Of a stretch of DNA of 64,000 nt, positions 61,067 to 64,000 are shown piece by piece. The notes beneath the pieces were generated by a model. It was not told the DNA's origin, searched no databases, and was given only the letters and a program-made list of their open reading frames with translations. This stretch comes from Sphingomonas aurea. GTDB taxonomy: Bacteria; Pseudomonadota; Alphaproteobacteria; Sphingomonadales; Sphingomonadaceae. The translations under genes were made by a program, and so were the position numbers. The stretch covers positions 868,001-932,000 of the forward strand of contig NZ_JAUUDS010000001.1 in NCBI RefSeq assembly GCF_030678875.1, given 5' to 3'. Position 1 is the stretch's first letter; the number at the start of each line of letters is the position of its first letter.

Positions 61067-61506
61067 CAGGTGTCGACCCGCTCTGCCGCCGCCAGCGCCG
61101 CGGCCTCTGCCGCCGCCTCGAACGCCAGCCGGATCGAGGCGTGGCGCGCGGTGTGCGGCAGCGCGGGCGTGAAGATCGCAAGGCCCGGCCAGTCGGGCGC
61201 GTCGCCTTCCCCGGTCGCCAGCCACTCTGCCAAGGCGTCGCGGGCGGCGGCGAGATCTGCCGGGGTCCGGCCGACGATCTCCGTTCCGAGCAGAGACGCG
61301 GACGCTTGCCCCAGCGCGCAGGCCCGAACCAGCAGGCCGACGGCGGCGACGCGCCCATCGGCGCCAAGGTCGATATCGACCGTCACGCGGCTGCCGCAGA
61401 TCGGCGAGCGCCGCTCGCTCGTTCCCATCGGCGCCGTCAGCCGCGCGTGATGCGGGATGCTGGCGGCCAGGCGCAGGATGTCAGTGTTGTAGAGCGTCCC
61501 GCTCAT
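61066..61506 (-). CDS. Iron-sulfur scaffold-like protein (IscU/NifU-N family) lacking the third Cys
   Basis: A 146-aa IscU-fold protein. Cys37 in SPICGS and Cys63 in RACALGQAS match the first two cluster ligands of IscU, and GLAIFTPALPHTARHASIRLAFEAA the last helix. Where IscU has its third Cys this protein has His residues, and the Asp after the first Cys is Ser. Such variants are known in sphingomonads as iron-sulfur scaffold proteins, but their cluster loading is untested. It sits between cvpA and the antiporter, overlapping both (4 bp and 1 bp). Confidence 0.8.
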   Translation of the reverse strand: MSGTLYNTDILRLAASIPHHARLTAPMGTSERRSPICGSRVTVDIDLGADGRVAAVGLLVRACALGQASASLLGTEIVGRTPADLAAARDALAEWLATGEGDAPDWPGLAIFTPALPHTARHASIRLAFEAAAEAAALAAAERVDT

Positions 61507-62066
61507 GATGCGTCACCCGTGGTGGTCGGGTCGGGCGTGGGTGCCCGCGCGCCGAACACCGGCAGTCCCCGGCGGCGGCGGTCGACGAAATCGGCGATGC
61601 CGGCGCTGGTGGCGTTCAGGAGCGGATAGGTGCGGCTCTTGACCATCCAGAGCGGCCGCCGCGCCGGACCGCCGCTGACCGTGTCGATCACCAGCGCGAC
61701 CAGCAGGAATACCAGGCTGACCAGGATCAGCCCTTTGAGCGCACCGAAGCCGAAGCCGAGCGCGCGATCGACGGGGCCGAGGACCGAGGTTCGGGTCCGC
61801 CTGCCAATGGCGTTCGCCACCAGCTTGCCGCCCAGATAGGTGACGCCCGCGAGCAGTGCGAAGGCGAGGACGGCTGCGCCCGATACGGTGCCGACCACGC
61901 CGGTCAGCGCCTGTGCGACGGGGATATGGAACAGCTTCAGCGCGGCGACGATCGCGATCCAGGCGAACAGCGACAGCACCTCGGTCACGAAGCCGCGCAC
62001 CGCGCCCATCACCGCGGCACCCGCCACGGCGATGAGGACGATCACGTCGAGCGAGGTCAGTGCCAT
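61503..62066 (-). CDS. CvpA family membrane protein
   Basis: A 187-aa protein with four membrane helices. LTSLDVIVLIAVAGAAVMGAVRGFVTEVLSL is the CvpA opening, and LGPVDRALGFGFGALKGLILVSLVFLL the last helices. A basic C-terminal tail follows. CvpA proteins affect colicin V release, biofilm or envelope stability. MALTSLD at 62066 is chosen; an ATG seven codons earlier is possible. It overlaps the IscU-like gene by 4 bp and follows radA by 94 bp, a common order. Confidence 0.92.
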   Translation of the reverse strand: MALTSLDVIVLIAVAGAAVMGAVRGFVTEVLSLFAWIAIVAALKLFHIPVAQALTGVVGTVSGAAVLAFALLAGVTYLGGKLVANAIGRRTRTSVLGPVDRALGFGFGALKGLILVSLVFLLVALVIDTVSGGPARRPLWMVKSRTYPLLNATSAGIADFVDRRRRGLPVFGARAPTPDPTTTGDAS

Positions 62067-62160
62067 GTCCGCCCTAAAGCGCGGCATAGCGGGCGGTGTC
62101 GAGAGAGAAAATCATCGTGGGGCAGAAGCGCCGGGCATGGCGGTCCATTCGCGAAAACGA

Positions 62161-63531
62161 TCACCGCCCGAGCATGTGATCGACGAACTGCGCCAGCGTG
62201 CGGAAACCGGTCAGCCGCAGCGCGCCGTCATCCTTGGCCATCGCGCCCGGCACCAGCGCACGCTCGAAGCCGAGCTTCGCCGCCTCCTTCAGCCGCAGGG
62301 GACCATGCGCCACCGGCCGGATCTCGCCCGACAGCGCGACCTCGCCGAACGCGACCGCCTGCGGCGGCACCGGTCGTTCGGACAGCGCCGACACCAAAGC
62401 CGCCGCGACCGCCAGGTCGGCGGCCGGGTCCTGCACCTTGTAGCCACCGGCAATGTTCAGATAGACCTCGCACGCCGAGAAGGAGAGGCCGCAGCGCGCC
62501 TCCAGCACCGCCAGGATCATGGCCAGCCGGCCGGAATCCCAGCCGACCACCGACCGCCGAGGCGTCGCCCCGCTGGCAAGGCGGACGACCAGCGCCTGGA
62601 TCTCGACCAGCACCGGCCGCGTCCCCTCCAGCGCCGGAAAGACGGTGGCGCCGGTCACCCCCTCGTCGCGGTGGGTCAGGAACAGGGCGGAGGGGTTCGC
62701 GACCTCGGACAGGCCCTCGCTCTCCATCGAGAAAACGCCGATCTCGTCGGTGCCGCCAAAGCGGTTCTTGACGGCGCGCAGGATGCGGTACTGGTGCGAT
62801 CGTTCGCCCTCGAACGCCATCACCGTGTCGACCATGTGCTCGAGCACCCGGGGGCCGGCGATGCTGCCATCCTTGGTGACGTGACCGACCAGTACCAGCG
62901 CGGTACCGCGCTCCTTGGCGAAGCGGATCAGCTCCTGGCTCGACGCGCGCACCTGGCTGACGGTGCCGGGCGCGCCCTCGATCAGGTCGGAGTGCATGGT
63001 CTGGATCGAGTCGATCACCAGCAGCGCCGGCGGTTGTCCCGCCGACAGGGTCGTCAGGATGTCGCGCACCGACGTCGCCGCAGCCAGCTGCACCGGCGCC
63101 GCGCCCAGACCCAGCCGCCGCGCGCGCAGCCGCACCTGATCGGCCGCCTCCTCGCCCGATACATAGGCGACCGAGCGCCCCGCCGTCGCGAGCCGGGCCG
63201 CCGCCTGGAGCAGCAGGGTCGACTTGCCGATGCCGGGATCGCCGCCGATCAGCGTCGCCGAACCCTCTACGAAGCCACCGCCCAGCGCGCGGTCGAACTC
63301 GGCAATGCCGGTCGCCATCCGCGCGGGCAGCGTCACCTCGGCGTCGAGCGAGGTCAGCTGGATCGCCCGACCGCCGCCGTGCAGATGATGCTTGGCGGCG
63401 AACGGCGTGACGACCGCCCCCGCCTCCTCGACCAGCGTGTTCCACTCGGCGCAGTCGGTGCACTGCCCCTGCCAGCGCGACGCGACCGAGCCGCATGCCT
63501 GGCATACATATCGTTTCTGCGGCTTGGCCAT
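62161..63531 (-). CDS. radA: DNA repair protein RadA
   Basis: A 456-aa RecA-superfamily helicase that aids branch migration in recombination. A four-Cys zinc finger (CQACG...CTDC) lies at residues 10-27. Walker A is GGDPGIGKST near residue 94 and Walker B LLVIDSIQTM. The RadA-specific KNRFGGTDE precedes a Lon-like C-terminal domain with NIAGGYKVQDPAADLAVAAAL and GEVALSGEIRPV. MAKPQKRY is the start; upstream sequence is not conserved. It is divergent from a glycosyltransferase gene across 117 bp. Confidence 0.97.
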   Translation of the reverse strand: MAKPQKRYVCQACGSVASRWQGQCTDCAEWNTLVEEAGAVVTPFAAKHHLHGGGRAIQLTSLDAEVTLPARMATGIAEFDRALGGGFVEGSATLIGGDPGIGKSTLLLQAAARLATAGRSVAYVSGEEAADQVRLRARRLGLGAAPVQLAAATSVRDILTTLSAGQPPALLVIDSIQTMHSDLIEGAPGTVSQVRASSQELIRFAKERGTALVLVGHVTKDGSIAGPRVLEHMVDTVMAFEGERSHQYRILRAVKNRFGGTDEIGVFSMESEGLSEVANPSALFLTHRDEGVTGATVFPALEGTRPVLVEIQALVVRLASGATPRRSVVGWDSGRLAMILAVLEARCGLSFSACEVYLNIAGGYKVQDPAADLAVAAALVSALSERPVPPQAVAFGEVALSGEIRPVAHGPLRLKEAAKLGFERALVPGAMAKDDGALRLTGFRTLAQFVDHMLGR

Positions 63532-63648
63532 GCAGGCGATGTAGCGGAACGAGACGAGAACACAAGCGCTGCGCCGTTCGCAATATTTCGGTAACAAAGG
63601 GCGATCTCGCTGGCGTCCGCGCGCACTCGCCGCTATCGCCCCGGCCCC

Positions 63649-64000
63649 ATGCAGGCCACCTCCATCAAGTCGGCCACCGATCTGCGCGTTGCCCTGTTCA
63701 GCGGCAACTACAACTACACGCGCGATGGCGCCAACATGTCGCTGAACCTGCTCGTCGGCCATCTGCTGGCGCAGGGCGTCAAGGTGCGCGTCTATTCGCC
63801 GACGGCCTCGCGGCCCGCCTTCACGCCGACCGGCGACTTGGTGTCGGTGCCGGCCATTCCGCTGCCGGGCGGGCGCAGCGAGTATCGGCTGGCGCGCGGA
63901 CTGCCTGCGTCGGTGCGGCGTGACCTGGAGGCGTTTGCACCCAACATCGTCCATGTCTCCGCCCCCGAACTGCTCGGCCACGCGGCGGTGCGCTGGGCGG
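63649..64000 (+). CDS. Glycosyltransferase family 4/1, N-terminal part (cut by window edge)
   Basis: The first 117 residues of a GT-B glycosyltransferase. It has DLRVALFSGNYNYTRDGANMSLN (glycine/Asn-rich first loop), GHLLAQGVKVRVYSPTA and DLEAFAPNIVHVSAPELLGHAA, the N-domain pattern of GT4 enzymes that use UDP- or GDP-sugars. Its acceptor and C-terminal donor site lie beyond the window. It is transcribed away from radA. It may act on cell-surface glycans or glycolipids; that is inferred only from family. Confidence 0.82.
   Translation, partial: MQATSIKSATDLRVALFSGNYNYTRDGANMSLNLLVGHLLAQGVKVRVYSPTASRPAFTPTGDLVSVPAIPLPGGRSEYRLARGLPASVRRDLEAFAPNIVHVSAPELLGHAAVRWA

Overview
The window looks like a chromosomal segment of a Sphingomonas-type alphaproteobacterium. 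The base composition is GC-rich and strongly biased at third codon positions. Family-level content fits too: a short PopZ-like protein, a TolC next to an isoaspartyl methyltransferase, Flp pilins, a PEPxxWA-CTERM protein, several TonB-dependent receptors, and dispersed palindromes of a kind common in sphingomonads. There is no rRNA, no CRISPR array, no transposase and no prophage.

Region 1 (1-6542) is an accessory carbohydrate locus. On the minus strand, two NAD-dependent sugar epimerase/dehydratases and a glycosyltransferase (cut by the window edge) overlap by 4 bp. Divergent from them are a histidine phosphatase, an unusual clan GH-A-like glycosidase, a zinc-type alcohol dehydrogenase and a Gfo/Idh/MocA oxidoreductase, with a DUF1003 membrane protein embedded on the other strand. 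The glycosidase begins at its acid/base NEP motif and ends with what looks like the first strands of the barrel, so it reads as a circular permutation. This is my main candidate for an undescribed system. Region 2 (6624-11227) carries a pair of acyl-CoA dehydrogenases resembling the pimeloyl-CoA dehydrogenase large and small subunits, an FMN-dependent 2-hydroxy-acid oxidase and a pirin.

Region 3 (11426-20307) holds two outer-membrane uptake systems. The first is a TonB receptor overlapping a lipoprotein beta-propeller phytase (phytate use). The second is a small Met/His-rich DUF2946-like protein, a TonB receptor, a PepSY membrane protein and a cupin-like protein (probably metal or metallophore uptake). 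A striking nested palindrome follows at 20307-20464. Region 4 (20471-26921) has an MBL-fold hydrolase, two small unknown proteins, a secreted GH43-like protein, a DUF885 peptidase-like protein, a PEP-CTERM relic and a GH130-like glycosidase. Region 5 (27009-34336) is a two-partner secretion pair: a 583-aa TpsB transporter and a 1858-aa adhesin carrying 258-bp YDG repeats.

Region 6 (34804-52228) is mixed: tRNA-Arg, a lipoprotein, a fused MFS/spermidine-synthase-like protein, hemB, a lipid kinase, a MATE exporter, valS, an odd lower-GC gene, an S9 peptidase, a LOV-domain hybrid histidine kinase, a PopZ-like protein, a TolC-like protein, pcm, two Flp pilins and tRNA-Cys. Region 7 (52286-64000) is mainly housekeeping: accA, xerD, an unknown exported protein with a 44-aa membrane microprotein, aroK-aroB with a tiny DUF2256 gene overlapping aroB, a PEP-CTERM protein, a cvpA / IscU-like / CPA2 antiporter / DUF423 operon, radA, and the start of another glycosyltransferase.

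All function calls come from reading motifs and gene context by eye. Starts are chosen from ribosome-binding sites, overlaps and family N-termini, and are uncertain where stated.
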